A stretch of DNA of 64,000 nucleotides. Source: Cunninghamia lanceolata. Taxonomy: Eukaryota > Streptophyta > Pinopsida > Cupressales > Cupressaceae. The position numbers and the translations under genes were made by a program. How positions within the stretch are numbered: position 1 is the stretch's first letter; every line of letters begins with the position of its first letter. Location of the stretch: contig BSBN01001688.1 of the NCBI GenBank assembly GCA_027924645.1, positions 62,001 through 126,000 of the forward strand. Reading direction: 5' to 3'. The notes under the pieces are model-generated. The model had not been told where the DNA came from. It did not search any database and saw nothing but the letters and a program-made list of their open reading frames with translations. This document shows positions 10,650 through 21,844 of this stretch, in pieces.

Positions 10650-11965
10650 TGACAAGGGTCATTGGTCCTCGACATTTAATCATATTTTCATGTGTCAAAT
10701 CTAGCGCTATGTCCTTAGCTATCTACAATTAGGAATCCTATAGTTTCCAGTTCATTTAACTAACTCTAATGATCTCTACTGATTGAAGAAACTAATGCTA
10801 CTGATCTATCTACTATGAAAATAAAATCTAGGAATATTGAAAATAAAGCTGAACAATGAATTGCTAATGTAGATCTATACTATTCCATACAATTGAAACA
10901 TACATTTATCTATGAGAAAATAGTAACTATCTCCTAAATAGAATCTGAAACAAAATAACAAAATAAACAATACTAGCCTTCTACCTTGGTGGTGGGAGTG
11001 GGCCCTTTCTCCACACCCTTAGGGCTGAAGACTAAAGCAATGAATCAGCACAAGAAGATAATATCACAATTCTCTTTCAGTCCAATTCCATCAGTATCCT
11101 TTTTGTATTCAGAAAAGTATCTATAAAAAATGAGATCACAATAATAATAATTCATCCGTTGTCTTCTTCTACTGCTACTTTGTAAGTTTATATCTAATCC
11201 AGTGATGAGATATCACTTACCCTAACTACTAGTTCATCTATGAGGTAGTACCAATCTCTTATTCTACTAACTATTTAACTATAGAGTAAAAATTCATGCA
11301 ATTAAAATAGATTTAGTGGAACAACAGTCTCACTAAATTTGAGTCTTAGTTTCAAATACAATTGGGTAGCCCCTAAAATATAGGTATTTAAATCAGTTTG
11401 TCGAGAACTCATGCAAAATCAAAAAGAGAAAACTTCTAGCAGTTAACTAGGGCCTTCATTTGATTACTTAGGTGCTAATTGAGTAATATCTGGAGCACCC
11501 CAATTACCACTGGAAGTGTTGACTGGCAGCGGCGCTAGAAATCTACATTTGTATTAAGGCAGCTCTGGAGGTATGCTCATGACTTCAGTCCAGCTCTAGA
11601 GATGATTCACACCCTTATCTCAAAATCTCTCCAATCATATTGGAAAATATTGGAGACTGGTGCAATATCCATATGTCAACTCTGGAGATTATTAGGACCA
11701 CCTCCAGAGATGACCAAAATTATCTTTTCTCGAACATCTACACCTATAGATTCAAAAGGAGAGAATTTCTACATATTTCCATTAATTTAATGCACATTAG
11801 TCCTTCAATCAACAATCATGATTTTAGGTAATTCATCTCTCATAAACATAATTAGAACAAATCTTGTCAATCTACTTTGGTGCAATCATCAGGACAATGG
11901 AATAAGAAGGAAGAAAAAGAGAGGTAAAAAGGTGTAATATCATGGGTGCTACCTGGCACTCATCA
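10650..11965 (-). repeat. Element I, 5' LTR (right copy)
   Basis: It begins TGACAAGG and ends ACTCATCA on the plus strand, giving TG...CA ends, 1316 bp. It is placed by the PBS on its left and by the match of its last 166 bp to 411-576. It contains no coding frame. A near-repeat of the PBS core (GGCAGCGGCGCTAGAAAT) at 11525-11542 sits inside the LTR. Confidence 0.75.
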
Positions 11966-12535
11966 ATATTGAAGACCTGTGAGCGGGAATAGGGCTAACA
12001 TTTTTTCTTTCTAAAATCAGCTGGATAAAGCCATATTGCTAACTTCATTTTTTTTTCAAACAAAATAGACCTTTATCTTAAGGTTACTCATGAACCTTAA
12101 GATAAATAATTATTGAAAAAAAACTGTGCATTCATTAATGACATGTAAGAGAATTTAATCAACTGCTACTTAAAAACTCTTTAATGTTTCTGTCTAATGC
12201 AGGTTATTAGATTAATAGTGAAAAAGAACATACATGGACCAAGAAATTTGTGGCACTTAAGGTTATGTAATAGAATTTACAGTCGATAGTTAAATTTATA
12301 ACAAATTTTTTTATGATCTTTACTAATGTTTATTAGAATTGTTGCATGTTTTACATCATTGGAATGACATATTAGTTGTAACTTTTTTGAAATTTTATTA
12401 TGGTATGTGCACTTTGATATGATTTAATATGATTATGGTTTCATTTCATATGTTGTAATATTAGATATATAACAGAAAAATAAATTATTGCATGAAATAA
12501 ATAATTTTTCATTTTAAATGTTTTTTTTTTTTCAG

Positions 12536-12751
12536 AACATGGGTCTTCCAGAAGATCAAGATGATCCTCATGATAGAAATCTAGATTATGTTGGTTCTGG
12601 TATAGATCACATGGCAGAGGATGGTGATGACATAGATACAGACGATACCGAGGCCGATGATGATGATGACGACGACGATGATGATCATGATGATGATGAT
12701 CACGATAGTGATGATGATGATGATGAGGCAGTTGCTGGTAGTAGCCAGTGA
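12536..12751 (+). CDS. Putative acidic C-terminal exon of the CACTA element
   Basis: A pyrimidine tract of 14 T followed by CAG (12520-12535) looks like a 3' splice site. The open frame after it encodes 71 residues to a TGA at 12749: a short polar start (MGLPEDQDDPHDRNLDYVG), then about 45 residues that are mostly Asp with some His and Glu, ending EAVAGSSQ. The GAT/GAC array is also a simple repeat, so the frame could be fortuitous. If real, it is the last exon of a transposon gene whose upstream exons are missing or displaced by element I. No domain can be named. Confidence 0.35.
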   Translation, partial: NMGLPEDQDDPHDRNLDYVGSGIDHMAEDGDDIDTDDTEADDDDDDDDDDHDDDDHDSDDDDDEAVAGSSQ

Positions 12752-12804
12752 CCATCATGATCATATAGACTGCATCATGGATCATTGTTGATATATCGTT
12801 ATGA

Positions 12805-13015
12805 TGCCTCTTTTCATGGTCACTATCATATGTATCATTTTCACAGCCTACAGTACCATATTGATGAGTTGTAACATAAATTTATGTATCATTTTGACTT
12901 ATATCATTTGGACATGTATCATCCTGACTTGTATCATTTTGAGTTACATAATTTATCATTTTTACTTATATCATTTGTACATATATCATTTTGACATGTT
13001 TTTGATCTACTGGCA
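12805..13015. repeat. Imperfect short tandem repeat, TATCATTTTGACWTR units
   Basis: About ten degenerate units of 15-20 bp sharing TATCATTTKGACWTGT, inside the CACTA remnant and downstream of the acidic exon. No coding content is credible. Confidence 0.6.
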
Positions 13016-13369
13016 TATTTAACTTTCACTTGTTTTAGTTATATATGATGATGATCTTATTAGTATTGACTTGTCAATTTATATATATTGAAAGTGGTCG
13101 ATGATTTTTGGATGGATATTTATTACGTATGATGATTTTAATTTACTGCTCAGGATGGATATTGTCAAATTCAATTAAATTATAGATATTTGACTCAGTT
13201 GTTTTAATTATAGATGATGATCATGTTATAATAATTATCTTGTTATTTAATCATATGAGTTAAATAACTAAATTACTTACTCTATTATCATATGAGTTAT
13301 TTAAGAGGCATGATATATTTAACTAATTAAATTAGAAAAAAACATATTAAATTAATAAATGTAAGCAAA

Positions 13370-14100
13370 ACAAGAAGTATTTTTAGAAGCAAAAAAGGAA
13401 GCAACAATGGAAGCCAAACTAGAAGCAAACCAGAAGCAATCTTGGAAGCAAAACTTGGCGTTATCTAGGAAGCAAAAATAGAAACAATTCAGGTAGCAAA
13501 CAAAGAAGTAATAATGGAAGCAATTTTAGAAGCAACAAAAGATGCAAAAATGGAAGTAAAATTGGAAGCAGCAAGCGACGTTATATCGGAAGCAAAATCG
13601 GAAACAAAATTGGAAGCAAAATTGGAAGCAAAACCAGACACAAAATTGGAAGCCAAACTAGAAGTAAAACTGAAAGAAAAACCAAAAGCAAAATTGGAAG
13701 CGAAACTGGAAGCAAAATCGGAAGCAAAATTGGAAGTAAAAGTGGAAGCAAAACTGAAAGCAAAACCAGAAGCAAACCTGGAAGCAAAATTGGAAGCAAA
13801 ACTGGAAGCAAAACCCGAAGCAAAATTGGAAGCAAAACTAGAAGAAAAATTGGAAGAAAAACTGGAAGCAAAATTTGAAGCAAAATTGGAAGCCAACCTG
13901 GAAGCAAAACTGGAAGCAAAATTGGAAGCAACAGTGGAAGCAAAACTAGAAGCAAACCTAGAAGCAAAATTGAAAACAAAACTGGAAGTAAAACTGAAAA
14001 CAAAACTGGAAGCAAAACCAGAAGCAAAACTGGAAGCAAACTTGGAAGAAACACAAGAAGTAAAATCAAAAGCCAAACTGGAAGCAACAAAATCCGGCAC
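13370..14100. repeat. 12-bp minisatellite (GAAGCAAAACTG), CACTA subterminal repeat
   Basis: About 50 units of the 12-mer GAAGCAAAAYTG with point variants; the region 13600-14060 is the most regular. Because 12 is a multiple of 3, one plus frame (13514-14134, a Leu-Glu-Ala-Lys repeat) and two minus frames stay open together, which argues that openness is a by-product of the period. The position next to the CACTA end fits subterminal transposase-binding repeats. Confidence 0.8.
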
Positions 14101-14290
14101 TAAATCTGGTGCTAAACCTCGCACTAAAATCTAGCGCTAAATCCGGTGTTAAACCTGGTGTTATAACCGACGCTAAATCCGGTGCAAAAGTGAAATTCAA
14201 TTGGGCACCGAGTTTGGCGCCGATAGAAGTGTCCAATTCATGGACTCAAATGCACTAAATGTCGGCGCTATTTTAGGTGCTAATTGCCTC
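14101..14290. repeat. GC-richer subterminal repeats with GGCGCTAAAT/GGTGCTAAAC cores
   Basis: Between the 12-bp array and the inverted-repeat end there are about nine copies of a degenerate 12-15 bp unit with a GGYGCTAAA core, several containing CG dinucleotides. They are typical in position for the protein-binding subterminal region of a CACTA element. Confidence 0.65.
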
Positions 14291-14303
14291 TTTTGTTGTA
14301 GTG

Positions 14304-17163
14304 TACCAAATAGATTTAACTAAGTTTAAACTCAAAAGTGAGTAATCCATGAATACCAACAATGTGAATAATAAAAATTTTCCTTTCTTTATGAATGACA
14401 TATGCACATTTGAAACATATTTCAAACTTTACCATTGCATAATCAAATTACATTCCAACATTACATGTATTGAATAATTCTCAATTACAAAATTTCACAA
14501 GATAGTTACATATAAGCTTCATAAAGCTAATTGACAATAGAGATACAATGGTTCCAATGTCTGTCTTCAAATCCTAGCCACCAACTACATTAGGAGAAGC
14601 ATCACTCAAGCACTTTTCTATCAACCATAGACTAACTATGGTCCCTTGCACATTTACCAAACTGGTAAATAGCCCTACCCTTCAACGAAGGGATTGGTAT
14701 GGTAACCTCAAAGAATAGCCTATACTGAGCAAGATGTTGTGTCCTACATATCTAGTACTGTCATACTATGGCTCCAACCTACAAGCATGATTGCCCTTCC
14801 TAATATGTAAACTTGGATCGCAATGAACTGACAATGTAAACAACGGCTACTTAAACTACTTTGGCCAAATTTTTCATAACCCCTAACTCAGAATGGATGT
14901 CACATGCTCACCCATCATTCTAGCTTGATTTCGTATGACATCAATCTCTATACAAAAGGTTATTCCCTTACCCATGGATCAACAAATCCCAGGATTAACC
15001 CCACTTAACAATTTCAAGTTTACTAAAACAAAGGTTATTCCCTTACCCATGAATCAACAAATCCCATGCTTAACCCCACTTAACAATTTCAAGTTTACTT
15101 ATGACACTCTTATCAAAGTAATACAAGTGGTAATACATGGTTTTCCTAACTTGACCATTCATAATGTAGCAATACTATTCATACTTGACTTAATATAGTC
15201 CAAAATAGTTACTAATCTCTACTAAGGAGATTATTCAACAATCAATACATAATGTTCTCATACTATATACATATATATATTTCTCATTGATCAAATAAGA
15301 GAATACCCAATGCAATAAAGAAAGAAAAACAACTCATTTCCAAACAATACTCAAAGATAAACAATCTTTCAATAGAAATGACATAATGAAGAAGAGATTT
15401 AGCATGCCTGATAAATCTATGCTCCAAATAATCAATCAATTCCTTGCTCTTGATTCCTCGAACTGGCTAAGTATCTCCTCTAAAACCACTCAAATCCCTC
15501 TCTCTACTTACTAATTTTCCTCACAACTTAAGACCAAACTATAATGCATAAACAAGACAGAAGACTCAAAGAATAGTAGCAGCAACATATAAGCAACTTC
15601 AAAGGAAATTGTGTGTGTAAAAAGAATGAGGAAGCTCCTCTCTCTATATATATACAGAAATTTGAGCAATCTATGGCTACAAACTAGTTGGCAGAACCGC
15701 CACAACTCCTACTCCATATTTTAACTCAGCAAAACAAATTTGTGGTGGCAGCAGGAATCGATGCATAAGAAACACATATGAGGACAGCATGAAGCAAACT
15801 TAGAAATACAAGGTAACTGCTTAGATTACAAACTTCTATTAGGTTTGCATCTCTCCATCATGGTGCCACACAATCAATTATGCTCCCTTATTCTCTTATA
15901 GACGGTTTTCAAAGAATGGGTCAATGTTTTTGGCACGTTTGGGAAAACAGTTTTCAACGTTATATGCCAGCACTGTCAAATGTATGCATTTTTCATTTTA
16001 CCCACTTTAAAACCTCCATACTATAGAAATGTATGCGCTTTATATTAGTTTTGTCCATTAAATATATTGCAATGCACTTTATGTGCTTTTGTTTCCCTTA
16101 GCAAATATAATGTATGCGTTGCATTTTCCAGCGCTATAGTTTACAAGTTGCACTCATAGTCCTATGCGCTTTCTTTTATCATTCACTTTGTTTTTAAAGG
16201 AAATCACTTATGAAATGATTACTAAATTTGCTTTTAAGTCTGTGCTTTATAACAGCACTAAGACTTTAAGTCATATACTATATATATATGAACTCTATAA
16301 AAATATCAATGATATAAATCCACATGTTCATATTACATATTTCACCAATCACATAAGTATACCATATATCGTAACGAATATATATATATATATGCAAATA
16401 GCTATATACACTATCATTACTTGAAAAACAACATAAAACTCATTAACCCACATATCCACTGACGACATGTATGAACTAAATACACATATATATGGATGTT
16501 CCTCATCCAATTGATACGCTCATGCTGATGAGCAATACGTTCATGAGCATGCATAGATACATCTACCTATGTATACTCATGCATGTATTGTCTCATATGT
16601 ATAAGTTATTGTGGACATGCACTATCATCTGTGTATATATTCATTTCACATTTAAACATTGCCATATGTAATTCCAAACTATATCAAAGAAGACTTTCAA
16701 TTGATACTCAGACAAGATCACATTCTTTATTCAAAACACTCATAAAATCATGTCCAAATAAGCACTCTAAATTACCATGGACTACTTACCTTTACCCACA
16801 CTGACTTGACATAACCTAGACCAACTAGGATAGTGGTGTGTGCTTGCTCAGTTTAGGCTTTCTCTAACGTTTACCAAACCAGGTCCTTCTTCAGAGTGAT
16901 ACTTCTCATTTCCGGAGGAGTAACATGTTCCTGCATTCAACTTATATCACCACAATAGTAGTTAGTTGATCACAATATAATCATATTCTTCATACATTTC
17001 ATAACAATAATCACTTACAATACATCACATTGCATCTTTAAATATATTCAATTCAAGATTCACAATACACATTAATGCGAAGATTCATAAACCATTCATT
17101 TATTCAAGCCAATTAACCAGTCAAGGTAAATAGTAAATAGTTAGAAACACACGGGGTGTAACA
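14304..17163 (-). repeat. Element G 3' LTR (left copy)
   Basis: It aligns with 26455-28107 and then 42616-43964, and ends GGGGTGTAACA at 17163. An internal 75-bp direct duplication (units starting at about 14955 and 15030) is shared with the right LTR (27091 onward), so it predates insertion. The left terminus is cut by the CACTA element. It has no coding capacity; short frames here are LTR sequence. Confidence 0.85.
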
Positions 17164-17176
17164 TACTCCCCCCCTT
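17164..17176 (-). other. Polypurine tract of element G
   Basis: The minus strand reads AAGGGGGGGAGTA immediately before the TGTTACAC start of the 3' LTR. This is the expected plus-strand priming site, and it fixes both the orientation and the LTR boundary. Confidence 0.85.
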
Positions 17177-17276
17177 GTGAATCATTATCCCCAGTGATTT
17201 TTAAGTATCAAGTATATCCATAACATAAACGAGACATAAAAAGTATCATATTACAAAACACATTGTTCTCAAGAGT

Positions 17277-17976
17277 TTTCAAAATTTAGAATAACTTGCG
17301 GAAACTTCTGCTTCATCTCAACATAATCTTCCCAAGTGGTAGAATCTTCTGCATACTAATCCCCTTGGACCTTGCATTGCAAAACCTCTCTGCTACGCAA
17401 GTGAAGCTTATGTGAGCATCCCTGTCAGAAATAATCTTTTTGGGAATTCCATGCAATCTAAAAATCTCTTGAATAAATTTCTAAGCTATTACAGGAGATC
17501 CATCCGTCATATTACCTAGTATGAAATGCACCATTTTTGTAATCTTGTCCACAATTACTAGAATGGTGTTGTCCTTATTCCTTGACATAGGAAGACCTTG
17601 CACAAAATCCACTCTAATAACTTGCCACTTACTTTCTGGTACATCATGGGGATATAGTAAACCTACAGGATGATGATGCTATGTCTTTCCCCTTTGACAT
17701 TCTAAACAACTTGCCACAAATCTTGCGGCATCCCTTTTCATTCCCCTCCAGAAATATAATGGCTTCACATCTGCTAACATCTTAGTAACACCAGGATGTC
17801 TTGAGTATGGTGCATTATGTACTTCCTGCCATACCAAATTCCTTCACTTACCAATATAAGGTACATAAATTCTTTCTTTATACCTCAATAACCCATTGGG
17901 TTCAAAGTAAAAACCTTCATACCTTTTATCTTACAAATTATCTGAGAGTGCTTGCTTGACTTGTTCATAGAACTCA
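17277..17976 (-). pseudogene. Element G integrase, decayed
   Basis: Integrase for insertion of the element. Minus-strand translation shows NLVWQEVHNAPYSRHPGVTK with the first zinc ligands (about 17810), CLECQRGKT with the Cys pair (about 17700), then SKWQVIRVDFVQGLP, NTILVIVDKITKMVHF and LHGIPKKIISDRDA with the two Asp of the core (17640-17420). The segment after the second Asp is replaced by unrelated sequence, so the catalytic Glu and C-terminal domain are gone. Stops after GKT and PVIA are TAG. Confidence 0.7.
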
Positions 17977-19200
17977 TCACCCTTGGATCCTTGCAATACT
18001 TGAATTTTGAATAGATACCATTGAAGATATATGCCTTCTTTGGCTTAAAGCATCAGCAACTCTGTTCTCTTTTCCCTTAATATAGCTAATGTTGAAATCA
18101 TAGTTCGATATCAATTCTAAACACCTCCTTTGTCTTGCATTCAGATTGGGTTGAGTAAATAGATACTTCAAACCATGATGGTCTATTTTTAATTCAAAGG
18201 GCTTTCCCAATAGATAGTGTCTCCACATCTGTAATGCATGAACCACTGTTGCTAACTCCAAATCATGTGAAGCATAATTTTGTTCATAAGGTGTTAACTT
18301 TCTTGAATCATAGGCTATGACTTGCCCTTCCTGCATTAACACTCAACCTAAACCTTCACCTGATGCATCTATGATAACAACAAAGTTACCATCTGGATCT
18401 ATCACTTTCAAAATTGGAGTCGTGGTCAACTTCTCTTTTAGGAGATCAAATGCCTCTTGACATTTTTTAGACCATTCAAACTTTTTTCCCTTTCCTCTGC
18501 AAAGAAGTGATAGGAAAAGAAATTCTAGAAAAGTTTTCTACAAACTTACGATAATACCCAGCCAAACCTATGAAACTTCTAACTTCTGCAACATTCTTTG
18601 GCATTAGCCACTCAAGTACTACTTTTATCTTAGCTGGATCAACCGCAATTCCTTCTATTGAAATCACATGACCTAGATACTGTACTTCCTTTCTGAAAGA
18701 AGGTATACTTGGAAAGTTTTCCATACAACTTATACTCTTTTAACCGTTGAAGTACCATTTCTAGGTATTGAAGATGCTCCTCTTTGATCTTGGAATAAAT
18801 TAGAATATCATCCAAGAAGACCATAACAAATTTATCCAAGTAGTATCTAAACACACTATTCATAAGGTTCATGAATGCTACAGGTGCATTCACTAACCCA
18901 AATGGTAAGACTGTGAATTCATAATGACTGTACCTAGTTCTGAAAGTAGTTTTGGAAATGTCTTCCTCCTTGATCCTTAACTAGTGATAACCTGACCTTA
19001 GATCAATCTTTGAAAACATTGTTGCACCCCGCATCTGATCAAAGAGATCATTGATACGTGGCAATGGATACTTATTCTTTATTGTCCCTTTGTTGAGAAA
19101 CTGATAATCTATAATCTTTCTTCTTTATGAATATCATTGGCGCTCCCCAAGGTGAAACACTAGGTCTTATTAATTCCTTGGACAACATTTTCTTCAAGCT
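17977..19200 (-). pseudogene. Element G reverse transcriptase and RNase H, decayed
   Basis: RT/RNase H of a Ty3/gypsy element. On the minus strand: a degenerate ...DLRSGYH... region at about 18990, [17 protein letters not shown] (about 18900), catalytic FLDD at 18807-18818 (families usually YLDD), a connection with [15 protein letters not shown] (18560), and RNase H with VIAYDSRKLTPYEQNY, HDLELATVVHALQMWRHYL and the Asp-containing LKIDHHGLKYL, ending ENRVADALSQR (18050). Frames shift at about 18650, about 18480 and about 18345. Confidence 0.8.
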
Positions 19201-19582
19201 GTGATTTTAACTCCAATTCTATTGTTGTCATCCTATATGACACTTTGGATATAGATTCTGACCCTAGAAATATGTCAATGGAGAAGTTGAACACTCTCTT
19301 GGGAGGCAATCCAAGTAGTTCTTTTGGGAATACATCCACAAAATTTCTTAGGATAGGGTATTTCTCCATATCTGTCTTTTCTGCATCTTCCATCTCTCCA
19401 TCCTCAGCTTCTTGGAGATCTTGTGCTCTATAATATGCCACATCATATTGATTGATAAACTCTTTGTGTTCCTCTAGTTTTTCTAATTTAACTGCAAAGA
19501 GTTGACAACCCTTCTTCTTTGCTCTATGCATTTGTATAGCTGATATTTGTCGTAGCTTAACTTCTCTAGGTGTTCCTTGCAA
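19160..19582 (-). pseudogene. Element G protease-RT linker
   Basis: An open minus-strand segment of 140 codons that ends in the conserved linker into RT: FVDVFPKELLGLPPKRVFNF, then SIDIFLGSESISKVSYRM. This DVFP...LPP signature precedes the RT of chromovirus-like plant Ty3/gypsy elements. The protease itself is not found upstream, because sequence changes character at about 19590. Confidence 0.7.
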
Positions 19583-19589
19583 AGATACC

Positions 19590-20056
19590 TAGTTCCTAAG
19601 ATCATCTAGGCATTCTACTATTTTAGCTTAATTTGAGACATAGGATGCCCTACTGGATGCTTATATCCTGACGCTCTGGCTACAAATCTTGCAGCATCAC
19701 TCTTAATTCTTTTCTAGAAATAAAGAGATTTCACATCGATTAGGAGTTTAGTTACTCCTGGATGACTTCTTAATGGTATGGAATGAATTTCCTTCCACAC
19801 AAGGTTTCTTAATTCTAAAGGGTTAGAGACATTCCAAGTGCATTCTCTATAATTTACTCTCCTACACAATCCACCAGAGGCCCATCCAGGACATGATAGT
19901 GGTAAACATTGCATAAAACATAGTGAACAACTAAAATGTTCTAGTATAGCCACCACAATAATTTAATTCGATATCAAAGTATAAGCAATTTAATTTTCAA
20001 CAATAAGTCAAAAGAATGAGCTCAATTTCAACAATAAATCAAATTTTGACCAACTT
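19590..20056 (-). pseudogene. Displaced second integrase fragment within element G
   Basis: The minus strand reads LRNLVWKEIHSIPLRSHPGVTK then LLIDVKSLYF and DAARFVA (19830-19690). This is homologous to the integrase zinc-binding segment at about 17700-17830 but sits upstream of the protease-RT linker, where integrase does not belong. It runs into GYKHPVGHPMSQ-like sequence at 19640. The remaining bases to 20056 show nothing recognisable. This is a rearrangement or the remnant of a second insertion. Confidence 0.6.
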
Positions 20057-21844
20057 TGATGCAAGACAAGACTGCCTCTTGCTGCACCCACACAACTTCA
20101 CCACAAAATAGAGACCTTACAATAGAAACTTCCTCCTCATGAATTCAAAACACAAACCCACACAACTCATAGATACAACTTTTCCTCATACACATTTATG
20201 AAATCAAATTAAATATTCAAAACTTGGCACCATAGAAGCCAATAGATACATACACAACTTAATTGGATTTATTAAATTCAAAATTGATTACAATATGCTC
20301 TACCTTGAACAAAATCACAGTCCCTCATTCTTCAATCATACCCTTTCCACTTCTTTGTACTCTCCTTTTCAGCATTTGTTGTGTCTTGTGTCATTATCCT
20401 CTAATCTACAATGTTCTTCTTCATTTGTCTCATCTCTATTTGCTTCAAGTTTTTATCTCAAGCTGGGTGACTTCTTCTTCCATGGCATTTACCTATTATC
20501 TTTCCTCATTTCCCTATCTTTCATATCTTTTCCCTTATCCCACATCCCTCCTTTCCTTAGGGCGACTCCTTATGCCTTTATTACTAGTCGAATCCCATCC
20601 AATTTTGTCCTCTTTTCAATCCACTAGCAGCGTATTCATTCTGAAATTTCCATTGCTTATATCAAGTGCACCTCCTCATAGAGCTTCTTTCTCATATCTT
20701 TGGTTCGCCTTCCTTTACACTTTTAATCTCCCAACCATAGAATTCTAACTACCACAATGGTATTTTTGGAGGCATCACCAAAACAGAGAACAAAATTAAA
20801 AGAGTTTTGATTCATCAAATATAAGGGATCAAATTTTCCCTTTTGACCTTAACACTTGAATTCCTTTAAATTCTCTTCAATGTAGCATGGAGACATCTCT
20901 GTTGTCGTGGTGTTTTCTATTCCTTCATGTGCTGCAAAATCCTATCGCCTTGCAAAATGAAAACAAAATGTTCTTGCATTTCTCCCAAGTTGTCAATATG
21001 AATAATTATTTAGCAGCATTTGGCTTTTGTGATGAGTAAATGTGAGCAATAAAGAATCACGCTACCAAGAACTCCCACATTGCCTCCAAACCATACGTTG
21101 ATTGAAGCATTGAAACAAATCTGAACGTTGGAGATGTATGCAAATTTGGTAATATGTTGAAAATTCCTCCAACAGTTTAAAATGCCACTCCTTATAAACA
21201 TTCATATAATCACCAAACTACAAATCATGGCTACCATTGACACTGCAATGGTCTTCGAATTCCATTATGGAGATTTTTTTTTTCAAGATTGGATCAAATA
21301 GATGGTTGTCGAGGCTTTCAAATTATATATCAATCCATATTACATTAGCTATAATCAAGGACACTCTACATGGCATCACAAATGTGTTGGAATTCAAAAG
21401 CATGGAACAAGCTATGCAACAAAATTGTAGAAATATGTTGATCAACATTATGCAAGGACTTAGAGAGAACCAAATGGCTATCATAGGTTGAATTATTATC
21501 AAAATGTAAACGTCAAGCTATTGGGAGAAAATTTATCAGAGTGTACTTAGTTGTACTAAGGCCATTGAGCATCTGCTAAGCAGTGACAAGGTAAGCAGAT
21601 AAATCTCCACTGTTTTCCAACACAACCAAAGCCAAAGGGCTACCATGCTCAGGTCCATTGTGGTCTAAAAATGATGAATTCCCTAAGAACGTAATTACAC
21701 ACGCTATTTCTACACATCTTGATGCTAATGATGGAGACCAAATTGATCCAAGGCAACTACCAAAATAAAGATTAAACAAAACCAAAATGCTAAATATTTT
21801 GGATGATGCAGAATCACGTATTCACCCAGGATGCTCCTGCATCA
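20057..21844. repeat. Element F left LTR
   Basis: 1788 bp, TGATGCAAGA at the left and CCTGCATCA at the right. It aligns along its length to 23003-25312 minus the 567-bp insert. The short open frames in it occur in both copies with different breaks and have no recognisable product. Confidence 0.75.

Larger units (their letters stand above)
411..11965 (-). mobile_element. Element I: Athila-like Ty3/gypsy LTR retrotransposon, decayed
   Basis: This element lies on the minus strand. From right to left it has an LTR (10650-11965), a tRNA-Asp-type primer binding site, gag, protease, RT, RNase H, integrase, an extra long 3' ORF, and a 166-bp piece of the 3' LTR (411-576). The order PR-RT-RH-INT is Ty3/gypsy. 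The RT wording (a YPISDSxWVS-type motif, TTFTC, LPFGLCNAP), the PBS and a large ORF downstream of pol fit the Athila/Tat branch. All frames carry premature stops, so it is not autonomous now. The five bases right of the LTR are ATATT; the partner duplication would lie outside the window. Confidence 0.85.
11966..14303 (+). mobile_element. 3' portion of a CACTA (En/Spm) DNA transposon
   Basis: The right end is exactly TTTTGTTGTAGTG (14291-14303), the reverse complement of the CACTAC-type inverted repeat end that defines this superfamily. It is followed by TAC and then LTR sequence of element G. The other G LTR carries the uninterrupted site (...TTGTTC-TAC-CAAATAG at about 26450), so the insertion point and the 3-bp target TAC are read directly. 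The last ~900 bp are dense short repeats, as expected for CACTA subterminal regions. The 5' half is not in the window; element I apparently sits inside or against it. Confidence 0.75.

Noticed and set aside
12441..12785. Minus-strand His-rich frame opposite the acidic exon
   Set aside because: It is the antisense shadow of the GAT/GAC repeat; no independent support.
13514..14134. 206-codon Leu-Glu-Ala-Lys repeat protein, LEA-like
   Set aside because: It is the translation of a 12-bp minisatellite. Two antisense frames are equally open, and the array sits in the subterminal region of a CACTA element.
20263..20748. 161-codon hydrophobic, Ser/Leu-rich frame in the F left LTR
   Set aside because: It comes from T/C-rich LTR sequence. 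The homologous stretch at 23144-23500 is open differently and no domain is seen.
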